Positions 1-7,614 are shown, numbered from the stretch's first letter. The stretch is DNA of 10,618 nt from Candidatus Desantisbacteria bacterium CG2_30_40_21 (GCA_001873945.1 MNYI01000069.1:1-10618), one strand, 5' to 3'. Translations and numbers: made by a program. Notes: a model not told the origin generated them from the letters alone.

Positions 1-9
1 GTTGAATAG

Positions 10-108
10 TTGATGGGTTGATAAGTGGATGAATTGATAGGAAATGTTTATGAATTATGAATCTGTGTTCCTTTAACCTATAAACTCATCAACCTATCAA
101 CCTATCAG
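10..108. repeat. Imperfect inverted repeat downstream of fdhA
   Basis: Positions 10-41 and the reverse complement of 77-108 match without gaps at 26 of 32 positions, around a 35-nt loop. The arms are built from short tandem units of the type ttgatagg, so this is a low-complexity palindrome rather than a gene. It lies beyond the fdhA stop codon and could form a long hairpin in the 3' end of the transcript. There is no T-rich tract in the transcript direction, so I do not call it an intrinsic terminator. No coding sequence is seen in 1-153. Confidence 0.6.
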
Positions 109-124
109 CTTATGTGTTCTCCGT

Positions 125-160
125 GGTAAATTCCTTTACCTGAGTAGTTACAACTACTCA
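125..160 (-). other. Tandem short hairpins overlapping the fdhA stop codon
   Basis: Two perfect hairpins abut. Positions 141-149 (tgagtagtt) pair with 152-160 (aactactca), leaving a 2-nt centre and covering the fdhA stop codon at 154-156. Positions 125-130 (ggtaaa) pair with 135-140 (tttacc) around the 4-nt loop ttcc. In the transcript these come at the very end of fdhA. They could protect the mRNA 3' end or cause pausing or termination, but no U-run follows, so intrinsic termination is unproven. Confidence 0.45.
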
Positions 161-2829
161 GCCACTATCCCAACAATCCTTGCTGCACATACCTTAAGCT
201 CCGGTATCTTTGCCTTTGGGTCAAGAGCTGGATTGGTGAGCATATTAGCTGAGGCTTCGGCAAAGTGGAAAGGAATAAACAAAACACCCGGGCTTATGGT
301 CGCAACGATCCTTGCACAAAGTTCTATCTCACCACGAGGGGTTGAAACCTTGACCATATCCTTATCATTGATCCTCAGATTTTTGGCATCTATTGGATTT
401 ATCTCAACAAAGCCTTGCTTGCACATCCAGTCCAATCCAACACACCGTCTGGTCATGGAACCAGTATGATAATGTTCGAGAATACGGCCTGTAGTCAGGA
501 TATATGGGTATTCTGTGGTGGGCAATTCCGCAGCTGGAATATATTCAACAGCAGAGAATTTACCCTTGCCACGGGTAAATTTATCCTTATGCAAATATGG
601 TGTTCCCAAGTGATTTACATTCGGGCAAGGCCATTGCAACCCGCCATTTTCCAGCCGTTTATAATTAATCCCTCCATATGATGGGGTCAGGTGGGCAATC
701 TCGTCCATTATCTGCTCACATGAATCATAACCCATTTTATAATTCATCCTTGCAGCAATCCCACAGATGATTTTCCAATCAGCCATAGATTCACCAATGG
801 GGTCAATCGCTTTTCTTATCCGTTGTACTCGTCGCTCAGTATTGGTAAATGTGCCATCCTTTTCCGCAAAACTAACCGCAGGCAAAACAACATCGGCTAA
901 TTGGGCTGTTTCAGTTAAAAATATATCTTGAACCACAAGGAATTCCTTGTCCTGTAAAGCCTGTTTGACATGATTTGCATCAGGGTCGGATACAACCGGA
1001 TTTTCACCCATGATGTATAATGCCTTGATATTGTCATGCAACATCTCGGTCAGGGTAATGCCCGGTGATAATGATAGATTGACACCCCATGCCTGTTCAA
1101 ACTTGTGCCATATATTTTTGTCAGTTACTGTTTGATACCCTGAATAAACATTTGGCAGGGCACCCATATCGCATGAACCCTGAACATTATTTTGTCCACG
1201 CAAAGGCAAAACACCGGCTGACTTTTTGCCAATATTACCTGTAAGCATGGCCAGATTGGCAGTGCAAAGCACATTATCCACACCGATTGTATGTTGAGTA
1301 ATACCCATGGAATACACGATACAGGCTGTTTCAGCCTGAGCATATATCCTGGCCGCCTCCCTTATTTTATCCGCAGGGATGCCAGTTATCTCTGAGGCAT
1401 ACTCCGGGGTATATTTTTTTATTCCTGTCTTGAATTCCTCAAACCCTTCGCACCGTGAGTCAATAAATTCCTGATCATGTAATCCTTCCGACAGAATTAC
1501 ATTCATTATAGCATTCATCCACGCAACATCTGTGCCTGGCTTTTGCTGGAGATGGAGATACGCAATATCCGTCAGTTCTATCTCTCTTGGGTCAACTACA
1601 ATAAGTCTTGCCCCATTTGCCACAGCCTTTCTTATCTCAATTCCAATAATTGGATGACAATCTGTTGTATTTGAGCCAGTCAAAATAATACATTTTGTCC
1701 CCTGTATCTCATCTATGGCATTGGTCATAGCACCTGAGCCAAATGCCGTTGCCAGCCCAACCACGGTTGAGGCATGGCAGAGTCTGGCACAATGGTCAAC
1801 ATTGTTTGTGCCAATAACAGCTCGCATAAATTTTTGAAACAGATAATTTTCCTCGTTGGTACATCGAGCTGATGAAATGCCAGCCAGAGCATCTGCCCCA
1901 TATTTATTCTTTATCTGGCTGAATTGCTGGGCAATCAGTTCCAGTGCTTCACCCCAGGAGGTTTCAACAAGTTCACCATCCTTTCGGATCAGAGGCTTTT
2001 TAAGCCTGTCATCCCGATGAATAAAGTCATATCCAAACCTGCCCTTGACACACATTCTGCCATGATTAATGCCATGGGTATCACTTGATGCCACCTTAAT
2101 CACCTGATTGTCCCTGACATTGAGGTCAATCGTACACCCGCAACCGCAATAGGGACAAATAGTTGTTACCTTTTTCATTTCCCATACCCGTCCCCTGCCT
2201 TTTGCTTGTTTTTCTGTCAGGGCACCAACCGGGCAAACGCTTACACACTGTCCACAAAAGGCACACCCTGCATCCTGAAGCGACTTATCAAAATATGTCC
2301 CTATCCTTGTTTCAAATCCACGATTAAGGTAATTTATAACACCCCTGCCCATCTCCTTTTCACAGATAGTCACACATCTGCCGCAAAGGATACATTTATT
2401 ATAATCCCTTTCAATAAGCGGATTATTTGAATCTATTGGATAATGATGCCTTTCCCCTGAGAATCGGCTGTCTTCTATCCCCATTTCATAGGCATATCGT
2501 TGCAGTTTACATATACCATTTTTCTCACAGATAAGACAATCCTTTGGATGGTCCGAAAGAAGCAGCTCAAGCACAAGCCTTCTGGCAGAGATCACCCTTT
2601 CTGTGTTGGTGCGAACCTCCATGCCTTCACTTGCCAAAGATGAACACGAGGCAACTAAGCTGTTTACCCCTGCTACCTCAACTACGCACAAACGGCAGGC
2701 ATTAGTTGGACACAGCCCTTTTTGATAACACAGGTGTGGTATCTTGATATTTGCAGACTTTGCAGCTTCAAGAATGGTTGAGCCTTCTGGTGTAGTAATT
2801 GTTTTTTTGTCAATGGTTAATTTAATCAT
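154..2829 (-). CDS. fdhA: Formate dehydrogenase alpha subunit with NuoG-like N-terminus, Cys active site
   Basis: This is the catalytic subunit of a cytoplasmic NAD(P)-linked formate dehydrogenase of the Mo/W-bis-MGD family, expected to interconvert formate and CO2. The 891 residues read as follows. A NuoG-like [2Fe-2S] domain has C34, C45, C48 and C62. A His-Cys3 [4Fe-4S] site has H94, C98, C101 and C107. Two ferredoxin-type [4Fe-4S] sites use C146/149/152/156 and C189/192/195/199. The catalytic domain has a proximal [4Fe-4S] site (C225, C228, C232, C260) followed by K262. The active-site motif CARLCH puts C351 (codon TGC) where many homologues have selenocysteine, followed by H352. The C-terminal molydopterin-binding domain begins near residue 775 (GRILEHYHTG). 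The length is normal for this family and I see no frameshift. The ATG has AGGAG 7 nt upstream. The gene is last in the operon, behind the MntA-HepT gene. Its partners are NuoE and the NuoF::NfnB fusion further upstream. Formate is the likely substrate by family, although related paralogues with other substrates exist. Confidence 0.9.
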   Translation of the reverse strand: MIKLTIDKKTITTPEGSTILEAAKSANIKIPHLCYQKGLCPTNACRLCVVEVAGVNSLVASCSSLASEGMEVRTNTERVISARRLVLELLLSDHPKDCLICEKNGICKLQRYAYEMGIEDSRFSGERHHYPIDSNNPLIERDYNKCILCGRCVTICEKEMGRGVINYLNRGFETRIGTYFDKSLQDAGCAFCGQCVSVCPVGALTEKQAKGRGRVWEMKKVTTICPYCGCGCTIDLNVRDNQVIKVASSDTHGINHGRMCVKGRFGYDFIHRDDRLKKPLIRKDGELVETSWGEALELIAQQFSQIKNKYGADALAGISSARCTNEENYLFQKFMRAVIGTNNVDHCARLCHASTVVGLATAFGSGAMTNAIDEIQGTKCIILTGSNTTDCHPIIGIEIRKAVANGARLIVVDPREIELTDIAYLHLQQKPGTDVAWMNAIMNVILSEGLHDQEFIDSRCEGFEEFKTGIKKYTPEYASEITGIPADKIREAARIYAQAETACIVYSMGITQHTIGVDNVLCTANLAMLTGNIGKKSAGVLPLRGQNNVQGSCDMGALPNVYSGYQTVTDKNIWHKFEQAWGVNLSLSPGITLTEMLHDNIKALYIMGENPVVSDPDANHVKQALQDKEFLVVQDIFLTETAQLADVVLPAVSFAEKDGTFTNTERRVQRIRKAIDPIGESMADWKIICGIAARMNYKMGYDSCEQIMDEIAHLTPSYGGINYKRLENGGLQWPCPNVNHLGTPYLHKDKFTRGKGKFSAVEYIPAAELPTTEYPYILTTGRILEHYHTGSMTRRCVGLDWMCKQGFVEINPIDAKNLRINDKDMVKVSTPRGEIELCARIVATISPGVLFIPFHFAEASANMLTNPALDPKAKIPELKVCAARIVGIVAE

Positions 2830-2918
2830 TCAGGTACTCCTATTATTTATATTCATGCTCGCTTCCCTTTTATGGTTACCCGAACATATTCTGTCTCAAA
2901 CTGAAATTCTAATGGTAC

Positions 2919-3794
2919 TCATAAGCCATTGGCATTATCCTTTTTCCTAAGGGTCTTATCTAAAAAAACCTTGATGTTTTCATGTAATGGTGCAAATTCT
3001 TTAATAAAATTTTGAATCTTTGAGTAAAGGATATCCAAATATTCATGAGCCAGAATATTTCTTAAATTAGCGAATTTTGAGAATTTTCTGGCAGTTTCTT
3101 CGGAGAAACCTATCAGAATGCCAAATTTAAGCAATGTCTCCTCATAGCTCCTTGGCATTTCTCTATGCTCTGAGGCTAAAATAATCTTGGCTATATCAAT
3201 AAGGGCATTATTAATATTTTCAGTCCATCTTTCTATAATTCTTCTTTTGTCTTTATCATTCTGGTATTCTTGCTGGGTTAAATTTCTAAACCGCTCAAGT
3301 TCTTTTACCTGATCCCCTAAAAAATCAACTCTCAATAATAATTTATCTTTATCTTCTGCGGTTAATGATTTTGATCTTTGTTTAATTCTATAAAAATCCT
3401 CGCAAAATCCTAAAAAATCCTCTGCCTCATTACTTGCTTTTAGATAAAGATCCAGATATAATCCTTTATCTTTAATAACTAAAGGTATTCCATTCCTCAA
3501 AACATTAAAAATCAAGCTTGCCGGGGCTATATTTAAGCAGACTAAATGAACCTCTTTGTGAACAATTTGGCTCACCTCAAACCAGACATCCTCTTCTTGT
3601 TCCATTATTCCTTCTTCATAGCGAACAACTTGAGAAGAGAGCAGGGAACACGGATAATCTTTTAAGTAGACAGCGACATCAAAATCCGACTCTTTATGTG
3701 CATATCCACTTGCATAAGAACCAAAGATAAAGGCTAAGGCTACTGATGGCTCTTTTTCCATGTATCTTTTTATAACACCCTCTTTTGCTTTCAT
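2919..3794 (-). CDS. Fused MntA-HepT toxin-antitoxin-like protein (nucleotidyltransferase + HEPN)
   Basis: One 291-residue protein joins two domains that are normally encoded by separate neighbouring genes. Residues about 1-120 are an MNT minimal nucleotidyltransferase with the GS-x10-DxD signature (G25 S26 ... D37, D39). In characterised systems MntA AMPylates and neutralises HepT. Residues about 137-285 are a HepT/DUF86 HEPN domain with the conserved helix around RWTENINNALIDIAK (from 189) and an intact RX4HXY motif (R245, H250, Y252). That motif is the RNase active site plus the Tyr that MntA modifies. The usual third Asp of the MNT domain, in the VDLVDLN-like strand, appears to be His83, and the following Asp appears to be Cys86. 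I chose the ATG at 3794 because AAGGGG lies 8 nt upstream. GTG 3803 and ATG 3800 are in frame but sit too close to that site. The gene interrupts a redox operon between the nuoF fusion and fdhA. Its ribosome-binding site lies inside a duplicated copy of the upstream gene's 3' end. Toxin activity is inferred. Confidence 0.8.
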   Translation of the reverse strand: MKAKEGVIKRYMEKEPSVALAFIFGSYASGYAHKESDFDVAVYLKDYPCSLLSSQVVRYEEGIMEQEEDVWFEVSQIVHKEVHLVCLNIAPASLIFNVLRNGIPLVIKDKGLYLDLYLKASNEAEDFLGFCEDFYRIKQRSKSLTAEDKDKLLLRVDFLGDQVKELERFRNLTQQEYQNDKDKRRIIERWTENINNALIDIAKIILASEHREMPRSYEETLLKFGILIGFSEETARKFSKFANLRNILAHEYLDILYSKIQNFIKEFAPLHENIKVFLDKTLRKKDNANGL

Positions 3795-3801
3795 ACGCAT
3801 C

Positions 3802-3822
3802 ACCCCTTCTCATGGCATTTCA
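3802..3822. repeat. 21-bp direct repeat, copy 1
   Basis: Identical over 21 bp to positions 3986-4006, which are the last codons of the NuoF::NfnB gene (Cys-His-Glu-Lys-Gly region). This copy lies immediately upstream of the mntA-hepT start and carries the AAGGGG ribosome-binding site for that gene. The two copies bracket the palindromic element at 3830-3968, as expected for a duplication made when that element arrived. Confidence 0.8.
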
Positions 3823-3829
3823 AGCATTG

Positions 3830-3968
3830 TTAGGCTAAAAGAGATTAAACCACGAAGGACACGAAGTGAAATTTGACGAAATATCCAATAAAGTTAAAGG
3901 TATAAAAAGTTTGTTTTATAAAATCTTCGTGTGTTTCGTGCTCTTCGTGGTAAAAAATAATAGTCTAA
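3830..3968. repeat. Palindromic 'cacgaag' intergenic element
   Basis: An imperfect inverted repeat of about 139 bp. The outer ends are ttaggcta (3830-3837) and tagtctaa (3961-3968), one mismatch. Inside are accacgaag (3849-3857) with cttcgtggt (3943-3951), then cacgaag (3860-3866) with cttcgtg (3925-3931). The interior is AT-rich with no reading frame. It fills the gap between the NuoF::NfnB stop and the mntA-hepT start, so it would be transcribed as a hairpin in the operon mRNA. It has no transposase and looks like a small non-autonomous repeat. Confidence 0.7.
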
Positions 3969-3983
3969 CTAATCGCTCCATGT

Positions 3984-6900
3984 TTACCCCTTCTCATGGC
4001 ATTTCAGACACCGTTGTGCCTCTCTGACAGCCATATCACGGGTAAAGCCAAGCTCCACCTCTTCAAATCCGGTCAATCTTCCTTCTTTATCCATGGTTGG
4101 TATAATATGCCTTTCTGCCTTACTGGGCTCGGTATCTTTAATCAGGGATGGTCTCCTCCCACCAGAGATTGCCTCTTCGCTTTCTTTGCCATTATTCAGG
4201 TATCTATCAATAGCCACAGCAGCCTTATTGCCTGCATTTATTGCATCTATTACCGTTGCTGCTCCGGTAGCTACATCTCCGCCAGCAAAAATCCCAGAGA
4301 TATTGGTTGCCTGTGTTTCAGAATCAACAATAATAGTCCCATCCCTTCTGGTTTCAATATTATCACGGATAAAATCAGTCTGGACCCTTTGTCCAATAGC
4401 TGAAATAATAACATCTGCCTCAAGCACAAACCTTGAACCCTCTATCTCCACAGGCTTTCTGCGTCCGCTTTTATCAAAGAAATCGCTCAGTTTCATTTTG
4501 GTACACTCAAGCCCTTTTACCCTCGTATCCTGCGTAATTATTTCCACTGGAGCGGTAAGCAATTCAAACCGTATCCCTTCATGCTCGGCATCCTCAATCT
4601 CCTCCATATTTGCCGGCATCTCATCCCTGGTGCGTCGATAAACAATGGTAACGGCCATTGCCCCAAGCCTGAGAGATGCTCTGGCCGCATCTATGGCCAC
4701 ATTTCCAGCACCGATAACCACAATCCTCTTATCCCTTACATCCACAGGATTGCCAAGATTGAGTACCTTCAAATACTCTAATGCCGGAATAACCCCTTCT
4801 GCATTCTCACCATGAATACTGAGCCTTGAGGTCAGCCTTGCCCCAACACCAATAAAAATAGCAGCATAGTCCCTTTGCAAGTCCTCAAATCCAATATCCT
4901 TGCCAATCTCTGTATTGGTTTGAATCTTTACCCCGAGTGCAGAAATATCATCAATCTCAAGTTTCAGAATATCCTTGGGTAGCCGATAGTTAGGAATTGC
5001 TACAGCAAGCATACCCCCGGCAACACTTAACGATTCAAAGATAGTTACCTGATACCCCCTTCTAGCCAAATGATAGGCACAGGCAAGGCTTGCCGGTCCA
5101 GCACCGATCATAGCAATTTTTTCATCCCTGAACCTTTCCACCACTGGCTTTGGCGTAGATTTTTCCAGCTCTGCCTCATGATCAGCTACAAACCTTTTCA
5201 AGCCTTTTAATGCCAATGGATTATCTATATTTGCCCTTCGGCATCTTGATTCGCATGGATGATGGCATACTCGTCCACAAATGGATGGAAATGGGTCCTT
5301 TTCCTTGATTAACTCAAGGGCTTCCTGAAACCTTTCCTCAGCAATTAATGCAACATAACCATGCACCTCAATATTTACTGGACAGGTATCTGCACAGGGT
5401 GCGGTATAAAGTTTATCACAAATGTAAGCCGGACATTTTTTCTTATTGATATGAATTTCAAACTCATCCCTGAATTTAGTTATGGCTGAAATGATTGGAT
5501 TTGGGGCTGTTTTGCCAAGATTACACAACGCAGTATCCTGAATCACTTTCCCCAATTCCATCAATGTATCTAAATCATTCAGCTCACCCTTACCCTCAGA
5601 GATTCGCGACAATATTTCAAACATTCGTGTCAGCCCAATACGACATGGGGTGCATTGTCCACAGGATTCATCCTTCAAAAATTCAAGAAGAGACCTTGCG
5701 GTTTCAACCATACAACTATCCTGATCCAAAACAACAACTATCCCGGAGCCAAGCATTGCCCCTGTCTTTTCTAAGGACTCATAATCCAGAGCGATTTCCA
5801 TCTCCTCCGGCAAAATAAATCCACCAGATGGCCCCCCAATCATGGCTGCCTTAAATTTCTTTCCCTGTATCAATCCCCCGCCAACATTAAAGATAAGCTC
5901 TCTCAACGATGTACCCAGAGGAAGTTCTACCAATCCAGTATTATTCAATCTTCCAGACAGGGCAAATATTTTTGTTCCCTTGGATTTTCCCGTACCAATG
6001 TTGTTGTACCACCCGCCGCCATTGATGATAATGGCAGGTATTGTGGCTAAAGTTTCAACATTATTAACCAATGTTGGTTTGCTCCACAACCCCTTTTCTG
6101 TTGGAAATGGCGGCTTTGGCTTTGGCATACCGCGATTGCCCTCAATAGAGGCAATGAATGCTGTCTCTTCACCGCAAACAAAGGCACCATGCCCCTCCTT
6201 TATCTCTATGCTCAAGCTAAAGTCTGTGCCAAGGATATTATCACCCAATAATCCCAGTTCCGCAGCCTGAGCAAGGGCAAGTTCAAGGTGTTTGATGGCA
6301 AGGGGATATTCACTTCTAACGAAGAGGTATCCATTTTCTGCACCTACAGCATAGGCAGCAATAATCATGCCCTCAATAACTAAGTGTGGGTTACCCTCAA
6401 GGATGGTTCGATTCATAAATGCGCCCGGATCGCCCTCATTACCATTGCAGATGACATATTTTACGCTATTTGCATCTGTTCGGCACAATTCCCATTTTGT
6501 GCCGGTAGGAAATCCTGCACCGCCCTTGCCTCGCAGTCCGGAGATTTTTATTTCCTCCACTACCTGTTCAGGGGACATGGAGGCCAATACCTTAATCAAT
6601 CCGGAATAACCACCCTTACCAATATAATCATCAATCTGTGCAGGGTCAATCTCACCCCTGTTTTTTAGCACAATCTGCTTTTGTTTATTATAAAACGACA
6701 TATCATAATCATGGCTAATCTTTTCATCTGTAAGTGGATCCATCCAGAGAAGCCTTTCAACAACCCTACCTGCCTCTATGGTTTGCAAGACTATCTCCTT
6801 TACATTCTCCATACCTACCTGCTGATAAAATATCCTCTCTGGATAAATGATAACAATAGGACCCTTTTCACAAAATCCATGGCAGCCAGTCTCTTTAACA

Positions 6901-7082
6901 CAAACATCCGTAATCCCTTTTTGTTTCAGCTCCTCATCAAAGAGCGGGATAAGCCCAACACCGCCAAATGCCCGACACCCTGTGCCGCCGCAAACAGCAA
7001 TGCATCTTGCTCCCTTCTGAATAGAGGATTGGATTGTCGATTGATAATTCTTAAATGCCGGTATTGATTTTAATTTTGTCAT
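3984..7082 (-). CDS. NuoF-type NAD(H)/FMN subunit fused to NfnB/GltD-type FAD-NAD(P) oxidoreductase
   Basis: A 1032-residue two-part flavoprotein. The N-terminal half is NuoF/HydB-like. It has a thioredoxin-like [2Fe-2S] domain (C31, C36, C67, C71), the NADH/FMN core beginning GLRGKGGAGF (182-191), the CGEET motif (from about 302), an SLBB region, and a [4Fe-4S] site (C474, C477, C480, C520). The C-terminal half is GltD/NfnB-like. It has a cysteine-rich two-cluster domain (C550, C555, C563, C567; C602, C606, C610, C614), an FAD-binding GxGxxS (660-665), a second Rossmann motif (791-796) followed by YRR (815-817), typical of NADP(H)-binding members, and a FAGGDV FAD motif (932-937). A terminal CLKC (C1025, C1028) ends the protein. 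I chose ATG 7082 because GGAG lies 8 nt upstream. An in-frame TTG at 7169 would add 29 residues unlike the family start. It probably forms a soluble complex with NuoE and FdhA. The NuoF::NfnB pairing recalls the StnB/StnC subunits. Bifurcation is inferred. Confidence 0.88.
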   Translation of the reverse strand: MTKLKSIPAFKNYQSTIQSSIQKGARCIAVCGGTGCRAFGGVGLIPLFDEELKQKGITDVCVKETGCHGFCEKGPIVIIYPERIFYQQVGMENVKEIVLQTIEAGRVVERLLWMDPLTDEKISHDYDMSFYNKQKQIVLKNRGEIDPAQIDDYIGKGGYSGLIKVLASMSPEQVVEEIKISGLRGKGGAGFPTGTKWELCRTDANSVKYVICNGNEGDPGAFMNRTILEGNPHLVIEGMIIAAYAVGAENGYLFVRSEYPLAIKHLELALAQAAELGLLGDNILGTDFSLSIEIKEGHGAFVCGEETAFIASIEGNRGMPKPKPPFPTEKGLWSKPTLVNNVETLATIPAIIINGGGWYNNIGTGKSKGTKIFALSGRLNNTGLVELPLGTSLRELIFNVGGGLIQGKKFKAAMIGGPSGGFILPEEMEIALDYESLEKTGAMLGSGIVVVLDQDSCMVETARSLLEFLKDESCGQCTPCRIGLTRMFEILSRISEGKGELNDLDTLMELGKVIQDTALCNLGKTAPNPIISAITKFRDEFEIHINKKKCPAYICDKLYTAPCADTCPVNIEVHGYVALIAEERFQEALELIKEKDPFPSICGRVCHHPCESRCRRANIDNPLALKGLKRFVADHEAELEKSTPKPVVERFRDEKIAMIGAGPASLACAYHLARRGYQVTIFESLSVAGGMLAVAIPNYRLPKDILKLEIDDISALGVKIQTNTEIGKDIGFEDLQRDYAAIFIGVGARLTSRLSIHGENAEGVIPALEYLKVLNLGNPVDVRDKRIVVIGAGNVAIDAARASLRLGAMAVTIVYRRTRDEMPANMEEIEDAEHEGIRFELLTAPVEIITQDTRVKGLECTKMKLSDFFDKSGRRKPVEIEGSRFVLEADVIISAIGQRVQTDFIRDNIETRRDGTIIVDSETQATNISGIFAGGDVATGAATVIDAINAGNKAAVAIDRYLNNGKESEEAISGGRRPSLIKDTEPSKAERHIIPTMDKEGRLTGFEEVELGFTRDMAVREAQRCLKCHEKG
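3986..4006. repeat. 21-bp direct repeat, copy 2 (3' end of NuoF::NfnB gene)
   Basis: The second copy of the 21-bp repeat at 3802-3822. Here it is part of the coding sequence and overlaps the stop codon region of the NuoF::NfnB gene. This is presumably the original copy, because it encodes the end of the protein. Confidence 0.8.
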
Positions 7083-7171
7083 TTGAAAATCTCCATTTTG
7101 TTTTATTTTTTCAGGTAGCCTCAGTAATATTTTTTTCGAGATTTGATCCTGAAATTCTGCCTGAGCCAAAA

Positions 7172-7378
7172 CTATCCTCTAATTCTAATCCGTTCCTCTT
7201 CAACGATCCATAAGTATTTATCAATTGATTCTACGGAAAGTATTTTTATTAACCGTGCAAGTACATCCAACACATATCCCCCAAGATGCTGCTCCACTAC
7301 AGTTGTTGCATCATAGCCTGCTTGTCGCAGTAAGTCTGCTACTTCCACCGGTAAGTTCTCATCCACCTTAAATTTCAT
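7172..7378 (-). CDS. DUF5615 PIN-like toxin homologue, internally deleted
   Basis: 68 residues against a usual length of about 110-120 for DUF5615 proteins. The first 40 residues (MKFKVDENLP start, LLRQAGYDA, QHLGG) match the N-terminal part of the family. The last about 27 (RLIKIL ... LWIVEEERIRIRG) match its C-terminus. The middle, which normally carries the strand with the conserved TLDxDF-type acidic residues and the pGIivlR strand, is missing in frame at about residues 40-42. The nuclease-like function is therefore probably lost, although the reading frame is intact. The ATG overlaps the DUF433 stop codon by 4 nt (ATGA), the usual coupled arrangement of this toxin-antitoxin-like pair. 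It ends 89 nt before the NuoF::NfnB start. It was recognised from remembered family patterns, not a search. Confidence 0.7.
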   Translation of the reverse strand: MKFKVDENLPVEVADLLRQAGYDATTVVEQHLGGYVLDVLARLIKILSVESIDKYLWIVEEERIRIRG

Positions 7379-7614
7379 GCTGCCACCATATATGGTATGG
7401 CAATAATTCGCTCACGACCCAATTCTGCTGCATAAGCAATAGCTGCCTGTACCGTCTCTCGTCGTAATGATGGATAACTTCGTACAATTTCATCAGGTGT
7501 AAGTCCAATCGCTAAATTATCAAGAACGACCGAAACCATTATCCGTGTTCCCTTGATACATGCCTTTCCGTGACACACATTTGGGTCAACCGTGATATAG
7601 TTTTGCCATTCCAT
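7375..7614 (-). CDS. DUF433 family antitoxin-like protein
   Basis: A complete 79-residue DUF433 protein. It has the family N-terminus ITVDPNVCHGKACIKGTRI (residues 7-25), then a VSVVLDNLAIGLTPDEIVRSYPSL helix-turn-helix-like region (about 27-50), and a C-terminal helix QAAIAYAAEL. DUF433 proteins are usually encoded directly ahead of DUF5615 PIN-like proteins and are regarded as the antitoxin partner, probably binding DNA. The start is ATG 7614 with AGGAG 7 nt upstream. Its 3' end overlaps the DUF5615 gene by ATGA. The partner toxin is internally deleted, so this may be a solitary surviving antitoxin or simply a relic. The role is inferred from the family and context. Confidence 0.85.
   Translation of the reverse strand: MEWQNYITVDPNVCHGKACIKGTRIMVSVVLDNLAIGLTPDEIVRSYPSLRRETVQAAIAYAAELGRERIIAIPYMVAA

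Noticed and set aside
125..160. Rho-independent terminator after fdhA
   Set aside because: The stems are good but no run of T follows in the transcript direction, so it is reported only as hairpins.
154..2829. NuoG of a complex I rather than a formate dehydrogenase
   Set aside because: The catalytic domain keeps the proximal cluster, the Lys, the Cys-His active-site pair and the complete C-terminal cofactor domain. No membrane complex I subunits are nearby.
4093..4641. 182-residue plus-strand open frame
   Set aside because: It is an antisense shadow of the well-supported NfnB/GltD-type half, with no ribosome-binding site and no family-like motif.
5842..6270. 142-residue plus-strand open frame
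   Set aside because: It lies wholly opposite the conserved NuoF core. Its Pro/Ser-rich composition is what the complement of that coding frame gives.
3984..7082. Artefactual joining of two genes by an assembly error
   Set aside because: The frame is open across the junction and the linker carries the cysteines expected for the second half's cluster domain. NuoF-GltD style combinations are also plausible for this family. Read evidence would still settle it.
7083..7169. N-terminal extension of the NuoF::NfnB protein from TTG 7169
   Set aside because: The 29 extra residues do not resemble the NuoF/HydB start. ATG 7082 has a good GGAG site at 8 nt, and TTG is a weak start abutting the previous stop codon.
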